Assembly: GCA_910584835.1 (NCBI GenBank)
Contig: CAJUEG010000048.1
Span: forward strand, 1-19,320
Length of the DNA stretch: 19,320 nt
From: an uncultured Oscillospiraceae bacterium
GTDB taxonomy: Bacteria; Bacillota; Clostridia; Oscillospirales; Oscillospiraceae
Direction: 5' to 3'
Part shown: positions 13,258 to 19,320 of the stretch, piece by piece
How the letters are laid out: every line of letters begins with the position of its first letter
How positions within the stretch are numbered: the stretch's first letter is position 1
The notes under the pieces: generated by a model
What the model saw: only the letters and a program-made list of their open reading frames with translations
Told to the model about the DNA's origin: nothing
Database searches by the model: none
Program-made: the position numbers and the translations under genes

Positions 13258-14643
13258 CTAGTTCCATGCCTCCCTGAGCCGCCCAGCCGCCCCGGCCAGC
13301 TCCTCCTCGGTGAGGCCCGCGAAGCCCAGCACCACCGTGGAGGGCAGGGGGGGCGCGGCGTGGCAGTACCGGCTCAGGGGGTGGACCCGGACGGACTGGG
13401 CCGCCGCCCGCTCCACCAGCTCCCCCTCGGAGTACCGGGGGAGGGTGAACAGGAAGTGGAGCCCCGCCTGCGCCCCGGATATCTCCGCGCCGGGTATCCC
13501 GGACAGCGCGCCGGTGAGCAGGGCGCATTTTTTACGGTACAGGTTGCCGGTGCGCCGCAGGTGCCGCCCGTACAGCCCCTGGGCGATGAAGCGGCGCAGG
13601 CTCTCCTGCTCGAACCGGGAGACGGTGCACGCCCCGTGGGAAAAGGTGTGCCGGTAGCGCTCCAGAAGCTGGGGGGGAAGGATCATGTACGCCACCCGGA
13701 TGGCGGGGGCGATGGAGCGGGAGAAGGTGCCCATATATACCACCCGCCCCGCCCGGTCCAGCCCCTGCATGGCCGGGATGGGGCGGGAGGAGTAGCGGAA
13801 TTCGCTGTCGTAGTCGTCCTCAATGAGCCAGCGCTCCGGGTCGGACGACGCCCAGTGGAGCAGCCGGCTGCGCCGCCCGGCGGGCATGGTCACCCCCAGG
13901 GGGAACTGGTGGGAGGGGGTGACATAGGCCAGGCTGGCGCCGGACGCCGCCAGGGCGTCCGGGTCCATGCCCTCCCCGTCCACCGGGATGGGGAGGGCCT
14001 TCCGCCCGTGGAGGGAGGCGGCGGCGTAAGCGGCGGGGTAGCCCGGGTCCTCCAGGGCGATGGTCCGCTGCTCCGGCAGCAGCTGGAGAAGGAGGGAGAG
14101 CAGATAGTCCGCACCCGCCCCCACCACCACCTGCTCCGGGGAGCAGCGCACCCCCCGGTATTGGGAGAGCAGCTGGGCCAGGGCGGCGCGCAGGGGCTGG
14201 TCCCCCTGGGGGTGGCCCCGCTGCAAAAGGCCGGGGTTTTCGTACACTGCCTCCTTGGTGATCCGCGCCCAGGAGGAGAAGGGGAAAGCGGAGGTGTCCA
14301 CCGCCGATGTGGAGCAGTCGCAGGCCCACCGGGGCGGCTCCGGGGCCGGGGGCGGGGCCGCCGCGGGGGGAGGCGCGGGGGCGGGTGCTGTGGGCAGCAG
14401 ATCGGCGCACACATAGCCGCTGCGGGGCTTCGCCAGCACGTAGCCCTCCGCCGCCAGCAGGGAGTAGGCGGTCTCCACCGTGCTCATGCTCAGCCCCGTG
14501 AGGGCGCACATACGCCGCTTGGAGGGCAGCTTTCCCCCCGGCGGCAGCGCCCCGGACTGGATGGCCCCGGCGATATGGCGGTAGAGCTGCTGGTACAGGG
14601 GGGCGTCCCCGGTGAACACGGGGAGGGAGAAAGAGCCGCCCAT
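13258..14643 (-). CDS. MocR/PdxR-type regulator: GntR winged helix plus aminotransferase-like domain
   Basis: 461 residues. Residues about 10-78 form the GntR winged helix (PLYQQLYRHIAGAIQSGALPP, KLPSKRRMCALTGLSMSTVETAY). After a Pro/Ala linker, residues 105-461 form a fold-type I aminotransferase domain. PLP-site landmarks are present: YVTPSHQFPLGVTMP, IEDDYDSEF with the pyridine-N Asp, and an Arg in APAIRVAY. The lysine that normally forms the PLP aldimine (GTFSK in the family) is Arg309 here (MGTFSRSIAP). The gene diverges from an ECF S component across a 172-base gap with two dyads, the typical arrangement of PdxR and a vitamin B6 transporter gene. It is likely a PLP-sensing or ligand-sensing regulator, not an enzyme. 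The ATG follows GGAGGTGG. Confidence 0.93.
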   Translation of the reverse strand: MGGSFSLPVFTGDAPLYQQLYRHIAGAIQSGALPPGGKLPSKRRMCALTGLSMSTVETAYSLLAAEGYVLAKPRSGYVCADLLPTAPAPAPPPAAAPPPAPEPPRWACDCSTSAVDTSAFPFSSWARITKEAVYENPGLLQRGHPQGDQPLRAALAQLLSQYRGVRCSPEQVVVGAGADYLLSLLLQLLPEQRTIALEDPGYPAAYAAASLHGRKALPIPVDGEGMDPDALAASGASLAYVTPSHQFPLGVTMPAGRRSRLLHWASSDPERWLIEDDYDSEFRYSSRPIPAMQGLDRAGRVVYMGTFSRSIAPAIRVAYMILPPQLLERYRHTFSHGACTVSRFEQESLRRFIAQGLYGRHLRRTGNLYRKKCALLTGALSGIPGAEISGAQAGLHFLFTLPRYSEGELVERAAAQSVRVHPLSRYCHAAPPLPSTVVLGFAGLTEEELAGAAGRLREAWN

Positions 14644-14694
14644 GGAACCACCTCCGAAAGATTTGACGCCTCAAGCTCCGCGTCTGTGGGGCCA

Positions 14695-14700
14695 AATATA
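14695..14700 (-). promoter_or_regulatory. -10 element of the MocR gene
   Basis: Leftward TATATT, 52 bases before the start codon. No clear -35; the position where it would lie is covered by the dyad at 14703-14719, so the regulator probably represses its own gene. Confidence 0.4.
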
Positions 14701-14702
14701 AG

Positions 14703-14719
14703 GGTCAGTTAATCTGACC
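14703..14719. promoter_or_regulatory. Dyad operator 1 between the MocR and ECF genes
   Basis: GGTCAG (14703-14708) and CTGACC (14714-14719) are perfect inverted arms around TTAAT. It abuts the -10 of the MocR promoter. A binding site for the MocR protein or another dimeric regulator is likely. Confidence 0.6.
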
Positions 14720-14735
14720 ACATAAAAAAGTTGGA

Positions 14736-14761
14736 AACTGGGCATGGAAACCATGCCAGTT
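14736..14761. promoter_or_regulatory. Dyad operator 2, overlapping the -35 region of the ECF gene
   Basis: GGCATGG (14741-14747) and CCATGCC (14751-14757) are perfect arms around AAA; AACT and AGTT extend the symmetry with one bulged base. It occupies the place of the missing -35 of the ECF promoter, so the regulator bound here could either activate or block it. Confidence 0.65.
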
Positions 14762-14766
14762 TTACA

Positions 14767-14772
14767 TATAAT
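14767..14772 (+). promoter_or_regulatory. -10 element of the ECF S component gene
   Basis: Perfect TATAAT with no -35 at 17 bp upstream, where dyad 2 sits instead. Predicted start is near 14779, 37 bases before the ATG. Confidence 0.6.
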
Positions 14773-14815
14773 AACACCAAGAGCAGGGGCCGTCAAGGCC
14801 CGGAAGGAGCTGGAA

Positions 14816-15400
14816 ATGATGAACCAATCTAAAAACAGGAAAACGGTGCTCATGATTTGCATGGTGGCCATGATGGCGGCGCTGGTGGCCGTGGGCTCCA
14901 AGGCGGAAATTCAAATCCCCTCGATCCTGGGCACCGACCGCTTCCACCTGGGCAACGTGATGTGCGCCCTGTCCGGGCTGCTGCTGGGCCCCTGGTGGGG
15001 GGCGCTGGCCTCGGGGCTGGGCTCCGCCATTTTCGACCTGTTCGACCCCATCCGCATTACCGAGTTCCCCATCACCTTTGTCACCAAGGGGGTGTACGGC
15101 CTGGTGGCCGGGGCGGTGTTCTTCAAGGTGTTCAAGGGGAAGAGCAATTACGTCAACGAGGCCATTGCCAGCGCCCTGGCGGCGGTGAGTTATATCGTCC
15201 TCTATCTGTCCAAGAGCTTTTTCTACAACGGCCTGCTGATCAAGGGCCTCTCCGCCGACGCGGCGTGGCTGGCCGTGCTGGGGCGGATTCCCAACTCGGT
15301 CTTTAACGGCATCGTGGCCGTCATCTTCGCCCCCATCCTGGGGGTGGCGCTGCACAAGGCGCTGAAGGCGGCGCATTTGGACAGCGCGGCGGCCGGGTGA
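14816..15400 (+). CDS. ECF transporter S component, candidate vitamin B6 (pyridoxine-type) binder
   Basis: 194 residues with about six membrane helices. The N-terminus (TVLMICMVAMMAALVAVGSKAEIQI) and the early FHLGNVMCALSGLLLGPWWGALASGLGSAIFDL match the ECF_S family (PF07155-like), the substrate-binding membrane subunit of energy-coupling-factor importers. The vitamin is not read from sequence. The link to vitamin B6 comes from the divergent MocR/PdxR-type gene; such pairs are known for PdxU-type S components. EcfA/T genes are absent, so it would share the group II module encoded elsewhere. The ATG at 14816 follows AAGGAG by 6 bases; the next ATG (14819) is also possible, and the longer ORF from 14744 overlaps the operator and is unlikely. 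The unit ends at the terminator at 15551. Confidence 0.9.
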   Translation: MMNQSKNRKTVLMICMVAMMAALVAVGSKAEIQIPSILGTDRFHLGNVMCALSGLLLGPWWGALASGLGSAIFDLFDPIRITEFPITFVTKGVYGLVAGAVFFKVFKGKSNYVNEAIASALAAVSYIVLYLSKSFFYNGLLIKGLSADAAWLAVLGRIPNSVFNGIVAVIFAPILGVALHKALKAAHLDSAAAG

Positions 15401-15462
15401 AAAACAGCGGCGTATTCACGCTCCAGCTGGGCCCATGGCCGGGCCGCTTTCGCTGCGGTACA

Positions 15463-15503
15463 GGCAAGCCCCAAGTCCCGCTTTGTGGGACTTGGGGCTT
15501 GCC
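15463..15503. repeat. Perfect 17-bp stem-loop downstream of the ECF gene
   Basis: GGCAAGCCCCAAGTCCC (15463-15479) and its exact complement (15487-15503) flank the loop GCTTTGT. There is no T tail. The following CTTCGCTCCGCT (15503-15514) nearly matches CTTCGTTCCGCT in repeat copy A, so it may be a relative of that element. It lies in the 376-base gap 15401-15776, which otherwise holds a terminator, a candidate small RNA and AT-rich DNA. Confidence 0.6.
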
Positions 15504-15549
15504 TTCGCTCCGCTCCAAGCTCCCCTATGCGCCTGCTGCCGCGCCATGA

Positions 15550-15652
15550 CAAAATGAAAACCCCCCGGCCGAAGCCGGGGGGCCTTCATTTTTTGAGAAA
15601 AGAGAGAGGGAGGAGATTGTCTGGTTTTGTACCTGACGTGATTATAATACCA
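15550..15652 (-). ncRNA. Candidate leftward ~85-nt small RNA with pyrimidine-rich single strand
   Basis: Leftward TGGTAT and TATAAT (15652-15641) form an extended -10; a start near 15634 is predicted. The RNA would carry an unpaired CU-rich stretch including TCTCCTCCCTCTCTC, complementary to ribosome sites, then end in the strong terminator at 15551-15594. C-rich loops of this kind are typical of Firmicute regulatory RNAs that cover ribosome sites. It could equally be the 3' tail of the carboxypeptidase mRNA. No -35 is seen. Confidence 0.33.
15551..15594. terminator. Two-way intrinsic terminator between the ECF gene and the carboxypeptidase gene
   Basis: CCCCCCGGC (15561-15569) pairs with GCCGGGGGG (15574-15582), loop CGAA; AAAATGAA (15551-15558) pairs with TTCATTTT (15585-15592) to lengthen the stem. 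T runs occur on both strands, so it stops the rightward ECF unit and the leftward carboxypeptidase unit. Confidence 0.92.
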
Positions 15653-15776
15653 GAGCCTCCCAGGGAAGTGTTGGACAATTTGAGAACCTTTTGTGAAGAA
15701 ATCGTGAACGTTGTGAAATTTCTATGAACTCTGAGAAAGATATCACAAAACGGGTGAAAAACTGTGGAAACCGGCG

Positions 15777-17144
15777 TCACCGGCGGCCGCGGTAGGAGGC
15801 GGCGGGGCGGCGGGCGCCCGCACGGTTGTACCGCCTCCGGGCCTTCCGGCGGGGGAGGACAACGATGAGAAAGAGGGCCAGCCCGCCCAGCAGCGCCGCG
15901 CCGGTGGCGAGAAGGGCCTTGACCCACCACAGGGACCAGTAGTACTTGATCTGCTGGACGGTATAGAGGAATTCGGAGCGCTCCACACTGTTGCTTGCCA
16001 CCATGTCCAGGGTGCCGTACTCCACGCCGTTGTACCGCAGGGTGACGGTGCCCAGCTTCTGCCCGGCGGCGACAGGGGCCTCAATGGGTTCCACGGGCAG
16101 GTCGAAAATCAGCTCCGCCCGCTTGGGGTCGTAGTCCGAAGGCATGGTGGCGTCGATTTTGCCCTTGGGCTGGGCCAGCACGTAATCCGCCTCGTCGGAC
16201 AGGGACACCTTGACCTCCCGCATCACGTTCTCCGTATCCTGGTCCAGCAGGGTGATGCGGCGGAAGTTCTGGAAGGCCCACTCCAGCAGCCGCTTGGTCT
16301 CGGAGAAGGACCAGAAGTGGCGGCCGTTTTCGTCCACGGTGTCCTCGGTGCCCAGCACCACGCAGTAGAAGGTGCGGCCCAGCTCGTCCACGGCGGCGGA
16401 GGCCAGGCAGCGCCCCGCCTCCCCGGTGTTGCCCGTCTTGATGCCGATGGCCTTGCCGTATGTATAGCCGATGGCGTAAAAACTGCTGAGCAGGCCGTTG
16501 GAGGAGTAGATGGTCCGCTCCGGCTGAAGGTTGGTGGCCGGAAGGGTGTAGGAGGGGGTGCGCACGATGGTGCGGAAGGTCTCGTTCTCCATGGCGGCGG
16601 AGGCCATGAGATAGATATCATAGGCGGTGGTGTAGTGCTCCGGGTCGTGGAGGCCGTGGGGATTCATGAAATGGGTGTCGGCCATGCCCAGCTCCTGGGC
16701 CTTGGCATTCATCCGGGCCACGAACTCGGCGGAGGTGCCCGCCACCGCCTCGGACAGGATATTGCACGCCTCGTTGCCGGAGGGCAGCAGGTCGCAGTAC
16801 AGCAGGTCCAGCACCGTCAGGATTTCCCCCGCCTTGATGCCCGCGGTGGAGCTGTCCCAGGGCAGATCCACCGCCTGGGCGGAGGCGGTGACCTGGGTGT
16901 CCAGGGTAATCTCCCCCGCGTCCACCGCGTCCAGCACCACCAGGGAGGTCATGATTTTGGTGATGGAGGCGGGGTACATCCGCTGGCGGGCGTTAAATTC
17001 GTAGAGCACCTCGTTGTTGTCGCCGTCCACCAGAATGGCGGCGCGGCAGTTGGGCTGGGGGTCGTCCAGGGCCAGGGCGGGACAGACGAGGGACAGCGCC
17101 AGCAGCGCCGCCAAAAGCAGGGAAAGAAAACGATATTTTTTCAT
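15777..17144 (-). CDS. D-alanyl-D-alanine carboxypeptidase (DacF/DacB-like, PBP5 family)
   Basis: 455 residues. A signal peptide (1-25, MKKYRFLSLLLAALLALSL, cleavage near ALA) leads to a class-A-like penicillin-binding serine peptidase domain with all three motifs: S60-I-T-K63, S122-G-N124 and K236-T-G238. A PBP5-type C-terminal beta domain follows (about 285-390), then a membrane helix (about 410-435) and a basic RRKARRRYNR tail. It trims the last D-Ala from peptidoglycan stem peptides outside the membrane. DacF- and DacB-type members act in spore cortex or wall maturation; which one this is cannot be set from sequence, so no symbol is given. GGGAG lies before the ATG. It diverges from comEA; the two promoters must overlap in the 17145-17180 region. 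Confidence 0.95.
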   Translation of the reverse strand: MKKYRFLSLLLAALLALSLVCPALALDDPQPNCRAAILVDGDNNEVLYEFNARQRMYPASITKIMTSLVVLDAVDAGEITLDTQVTASAQAVDLPWDSSTAGIKAGEILTVLDLLYCDLLPSGNEACNILSEAVAGTSAEFVARMNAKAQELGMADTHFMNPHGLHDPEHYTTAYDIYLMASAAMENETFRTIVRTPSYTLPATNLQPERTIYSSNGLLSSFYAIGYTYGKAIGIKTGNTGEAGRCLASAAVDELGRTFYCVVLGTEDTVDENGRHFWSFSETKRLLEWAFQNFRRITLLDQDTENVMREVKVSLSDEADYVLAQPKGKIDATMPSDYDPKRAELIFDLPVEPIEAPVAAGQKLGTVTLRYNGVEYGTLDMVASNSVERSEFLYTVQQIKYYWSLWWVKALLATGAALLGGLALFLIVVLPRRKARRRYNRAGARRPAASYRGRR

Positions 17145-17163
17145 AGGAATCTCCCGCGATCTA

Positions 17164-17172
17164 TGTTATAAT
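17164..17172 (+). promoter_or_regulatory. Extended -10 promoter of comEA and the two-component genes
   Basis: TGTTATAAT is a TGn-extended consensus -10 (17164-17172). The transcript would begin near 17179 with a hairpin GCCGC/GCGGC (17180-17194) and a second GCAAAA/TTTTGC fold (17211-17239), giving a leader of about 108 bases. The -35 is weak. Confidence 0.6.
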
Positions 17173-17287
17173 GTATCATGCCGCGCAGAGCGGCGGACGG
17201 AAAGAGCGTTGCAAAACCATTATATCAGAAAGTTTTTGCCCTTGCAACTGGGAGAAACCGGGTTTGGACAGAATTTGGAGGGACAAA

Positions 17288-17662
17288 ATGAAGCTGAGCC
17301 GGGCGGATCGGCGGACGATGGCGGCGGTCATAGCGGCCGGGGCCGCTATGATGCTGTGCTTCGCAGCGCGAAGCACAGCAATGGAACCTGTCTGCCGGCT
17401 GCCGTCCCCGCCCGCCGGGACGGAGGCCCGGGAGCCGGGCGGTGTGGACATCAACACTGCGGGGCTTGAGGAGCTGATGTCCCTGCCCGGCATCGGCCGG
17501 GTCCGGGCTCAGGCCATTCTGGACGACCGGGAGGAAAACGGACCTTACCGCTATCCGGAGGACCTGATCCGGGTGAAGGGGATCGGCGAGGGAATTTTGG
17601 AGGATATATTGGATCAGATCACAACAGGAGGATATGCAGATGCCCAAAATACTGGTGGTTGA
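17288..17662 (+). CDS. comEA: ComEA-type helix-hairpin-helix DNA-binding protein
   Basis: 124 residues. A positively charged start and a hydrophobic segment (about 11-29, MAAVIAAGAAMMLCFAARS) anchor it in the membrane. After a short Pro-rich linker, residues about 55-120 hold the ComEA double HhH domain: VDINTAGLEELMSLPGIGRVRAQAIL, then DLIRVKGIGEGILEDIL. ComEA binds incoming DNA at the cell surface for transformation. It is shorter than Bacillus ComEA because it lacks the SLBB domain. GGAGGG lies 5 bases before the ATG. Its last 23 bases overlap the response-regulator gene, tying the two together. comEB and comEC do not follow, so its role may be DNA uptake or another surface DNA function. 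Confidence 0.92.
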   Translation: MKLSRADRRTMAAVIAAGAAMMLCFAARSTAMEPVCRLPSPPAGTEAREPGGVDINTAGLEELMSLPGIGRVRAQAILDDREENGPYRYPEDLIRVKGIGEGILEDILDQITTGGYADAQNTGG

Positions 17663-18344
17663 CGACGAGCGGGTGATGGTGAAGGGGATCAAATTCAACC
17701 TGGAGAACGAGGGCTACCAGGTGGATACCGGCTCCGATGGGGAGGAGGCGGTGGACAAGGCCCGCACAGGCCAGTTTGACCTCATTATATTAGACCTGAT
17801 GATGCCCAAGATCGACGGGCTCCAGGCGTGCATGAAGATTCGGGAGTTTTCCAACGTGCCCGTCATCATGCTCACCGCCAAAAGCGAGGACACGGACAAG
17901 ATCATCGGCTTTGAGTGCGGGGCGGACGACTACATCACAAAGCCCTTCAATATTCTGGAGCTGAAGGCCCGCATCCGGGCGCTGCTGCGCCGGGCGGGGG
18001 CCGCCGCCCAGCAGCAGCGGGAGGCGGACCGCCTCACCCAGGGGGCCATCACCCTGGACCTGAGCGAGCGGGCGGCCTGGCGGGACGGGGCGCCGGTGGT
18101 GCTCACCGCCAAGGAGTTCGACCTGATGGCCCTGCTGATGCAGAACCCGGGGCGGGTGTACAGCCGGGAGAACCTGCTGAACCTGGTGTGGGGCTACGAG
18201 TATATCGGGGAGTTCCGCACCGTGGACGTGCACATACGCCGCCTGCGGGAGAAGCTGGAGCCGGACCCGGCCAACCCGGAGCACATCCTGACAAAGTGGG
18301 GCGTGGGGTATTATCTGGCCAATAGCGCAACGTCGTCGGGGTAA
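17640..18344 (+). CDS. OmpR/PhoB family two-component response regulator
   Basis: 234 residues. The receiver domain (1-115) has the acidic pair D8-D9, phospho-acceptor D52 (LIILDLMMP), T79 and K101 (YITKPF). The DNA-binding winged helix (about 135-228) shows VVLTAKEFDLMALLMQNPGRVYSRENLLNLVWGY and RTVDVHIRRLREKLEPDP. The ATG at 17640 has AGGAGG (17626-17631) 8 bases upstream; the ATG at 17634 is too close. The start lies within comEA. The sequence resembles WalR/PhoP-like regulators of envelope or phosphate stress, but the target set is unknown. The usual end GVGYYL is followed by the odd tail ANSATSSG, and the stop codon overlaps the first bases of repeat copy B. Confidence 0.95.
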   Translation: MPKILVVDDERVMVKGIKFNLENEGYQVDTGSDGEEAVDKARTGQFDLIILDLMMPKIDGLQACMKIREFSNVPVIMLTAKSEDTDKIIGFECGADDYITKPFNILELKARIRALLRRAGAAAQQQREADRLTQGAITLDLSERAAWRDGAPVVLTAKEFDLMALLMQNPGRVYSRENLLNLVWGYEYIGEFRTVDVHIRRLREKLEPDPANPEHILTKWGVGYYLANSATSSG

Positions 18345-18435
18345 GCTGCGTTCACTCGCTTACGCCTTCGGCGAAAGCTCGACCACTCCGCTACCCCTCC
18401 TCTCCCCACAAAGCCTGAAGGGCGGCTTTGCGGGG
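18343..18435. repeat. 93-nt two-hairpin repeat, copy B (between response regulator and kinase)
   Basis: Same length as copy A at 12168-12260. Hairpin 1 is GCTTACGCC / GGCGAAAGC (18358-18379); hairpin 2 is CCCCACAAAGCC (18404-18415 region) / GGCTTTGCGGGG (18424-18435) with one mismatch. Where copy A has CCCC/GGGG and GAC/GTC, copy B has CGCC/GGCG and GCC/GGC, so pairing is kept by paired changes. It starts at the response-regulator stop. Confidence 0.85.
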
Positions 18436-18487
18436 GCTCCATTAAATGGAGGAGATTCGGCCATGTGCCAAATCGGAGCGTGGATCG

Positions 18488-18534
18488 GCTGTAGGAGCGG
18501 CCAGGCCACGCGCCCGCCGGCGCGCGAATACAGC
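18488..18534 (+). promoter_or_regulatory. Hairpin leader before the sensor kinase
   Basis: GCTGTA (18488-18493) and TACAGC (18529-18534) close a stem that holds a perfect inner hairpin CGCGCC/GGCGCG (18509-18524, loop CGCC). It lies 29 bases before the kinase start. Function unknown; it could be a processing or attenuation element. Confidence 0.4.
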
Positions 18535-18563
18535 GGAGGTTATCAACAAAGGGGGGAAGGCCA

Positions 18564-19320
18564 ATGACGGCGGCAAAACGGCGGCAGCGGGAGCGGGAGA
18601 GCCGCGTGCCCTTTTTCCGCAGCATCCAGGCCAAGTATGCCCTGACCTACCTGCTGGTGGTGGCGGCGATCCTGATTGTAATGAACACTTACCCCATCCT
18701 GATGGCGGAAAACATGGTGTTTGCCTCCAAGGAGAGCAACCTGAAGCGGCAGGCGCTGGTCATCGGCTCTACCCTGGCGGTGTCGGAGACGCTGACCCGG
18801 GAGGGCGTGGAGCAGACCATGGCCCTGCTGGAGGAGGCCCAGGGCACCCGGGTGCTGGTCACCGACGCGGCGGCCCGCATCCTCTACGACAGCTCCACCC
18901 TGGACAACCGCCTGGGGGACTATGCCCTCATGGGGGAGGTGACCGCCGCGCTGCGGGGAAAGGACGTGTCCCGCTCCGAATACCGGGAGGGGGCCATCCG
19001 CTCCCGGGCGGCGGTGCCCATCCTCTACCGCGGCATGACGCTGGGGGCGGTATACCTTTATGAATACGACGGCGATCAGGCGGGGGTGCTGCGCTCCATC
19101 CAGGTCAACCTGCGCTACATCTCCATCGTCATCTGCGTGGTGGCAATGGTGCTGGTGGTGCTGCTGTCCAAAACCCTCACCCGCAACACCGTGCGGTTGC
19201 TCTCCGCCATCCGCCACGTGCGGGAGGGCGAATACAGCCACCGGGTGGAATCCCAGGGCAGGGATGAGATGGCCCAGCTGGCCGATGAGTTCAACCAGCT
19301 CACCGACCGCCTCCAGACCA
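18564..19320 (+). CDS. Sensor histidine kinase, N-terminal part (runs off the window)
   Basis: The first ~252 residues are present and the frame is open at the right edge. After a basic start, a membrane helix (about 24-46, YALTYLLVVAAILIVMNTYP) leads to an outer sensor domain of about 130 residues, probably a dCACHE/PAS-like fold with TRVLVTDAAARILYDSSTL. A second helix (about 185-205, ISIVICVVAMVLVVLLS) is followed by a HAMP domain (TVRLLSAIRHVREGEYSHRV, DEMAQLADEFNQLTDRL). The His-containing and ATPase domains lie beyond the window. It should be the partner of the response regulator 17640-18344. The start is the ATG after GGGGGGAAGG. The gap of 219 bases to its partner is long for such a pair and holds repeat copy B. 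Confidence 0.93.
   Translation, partial: MTAAKRRQRERESRVPFFRSIQAKYALTYLLVVAAILIVMNTYPILMAENMVFASKESNLKRQALVIGSTLAVSETLTREGVEQTMALLEEAQGTRVLVTDAAARILYDSSTLDNRLGDYALMGEVTAALRGKDVSRSEYREGAIRSRAAVPILYRGMTLGAVYLYEYDGDQAGVLRSIQVNLRYISIVICVVAMVLVVLLSKTLTRNTVRLLSAIRHVREGEYSHRVESQGRDEMAQLADEFNQLTDRLQT

Noticed and set aside
15485..15727. 80-codon rightward frame ending in VPDVIIIPEPPREVLDNLRTF
   Set aside because: It would start in the hairpin region and cross a strong terminator; the only nearby alternative start (TTG at 15617) is too close to GGGAGGAG. No family recognised.
15690..15760. Several GTGAA/TTCAC repeats in the AT-rich gap before the carboxypeptidase gene
   Set aside because: Spacing is irregular (9 and 11 bases) and the motif is too short and simple to support an iteron or binding array.
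18540..18548. TTATCAACA, one mismatch from a DnaA box
   Set aside because: Single isolated near-match; no cluster or AT-rich unwinding region, so no origin is claimed despite the parS site.
1..19320. CRISPR array, tRNA, rRNA, IS element or prophage
   Set aside because: Looked for regular direct repeats, cloverleaf sequences, transposase and phage genes; none seen.

Overview
The window reads as a chromosomal segment of a high-GC, spore-forming, low-copy-regulator-rich Firmicute, most likely an Oscillospiraceae/Ruminococcaceae gut anaerobe of the Flavonifractor/Lawsonibacter type. Reasons: GC-rich codon use with strong AGGAGG-type ribosome sites, spmA-spmB sporulation genes, a SpoVT/AbrB-type regulator with a zinc finger, and a queT gene with a preQ1-III-like leader, a riboswitch class known mainly from Ruminococcaceae. 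The genus is inference. No phage, IS, CRISPR, tRNA or rRNA gene was seen.

Layout. 1-320: end of an ABC transporter ATPase, then a terminator. 457-6092 (+): tex, an AlkZ-like winged-helix protein, a MerR-RDD membrane fusion regulator with its own MerR-type promoter, and rsmI. 6190-6304: a candidate small RNA ending in a two-way terminator shared with the convergent abrB-like gene (6330-6572, -). 6789-7886 (+): spmA-spmB. 7936-9044 (-): VOC protein and NUDIX hydrolase. 9259-11328 (-): divergent EF-G paralogue with a structured leader. 11495-12273 (+): promoter, preQ1-III-like riboswitch and queT. 12428-13168 (-): MerR-TipAS regulator. 13235-13252: a perfect parS centromere palindrome. 13258-14643 (-): MocR/PdxR-type regulator, divergent from an ECF transporter S component (14816-15400, +). 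15777-17144 (-): D,D-carboxypeptidase, divergent from comEA, an OmpR-type response regulator and a sensor kinase that runs off the end.

How the parts work together: several units pair a sensor with a transport or envelope function. The MocR protein probably controls the ECF S component (candidate vitamin B6 uptake). The riboswitch would shut QueT translation when preQ1 is plentiful. spmAB and the carboxypeptidase fit spore and wall maturation. comEA heads a two-component operon.

Most worth a second look: a 93-nt two-hairpin repeat present twice with compensatory stem changes, one copy read through as the C-terminus of QueT; the parS site; the membrane-tethered MerR with a perfect operator in a 19-bp promoter spacer; a MocR protein whose PLP-binding lysine is Arg; an EF-G paralogue with Asn in place of the catalytic His; and two candidate small RNAs.
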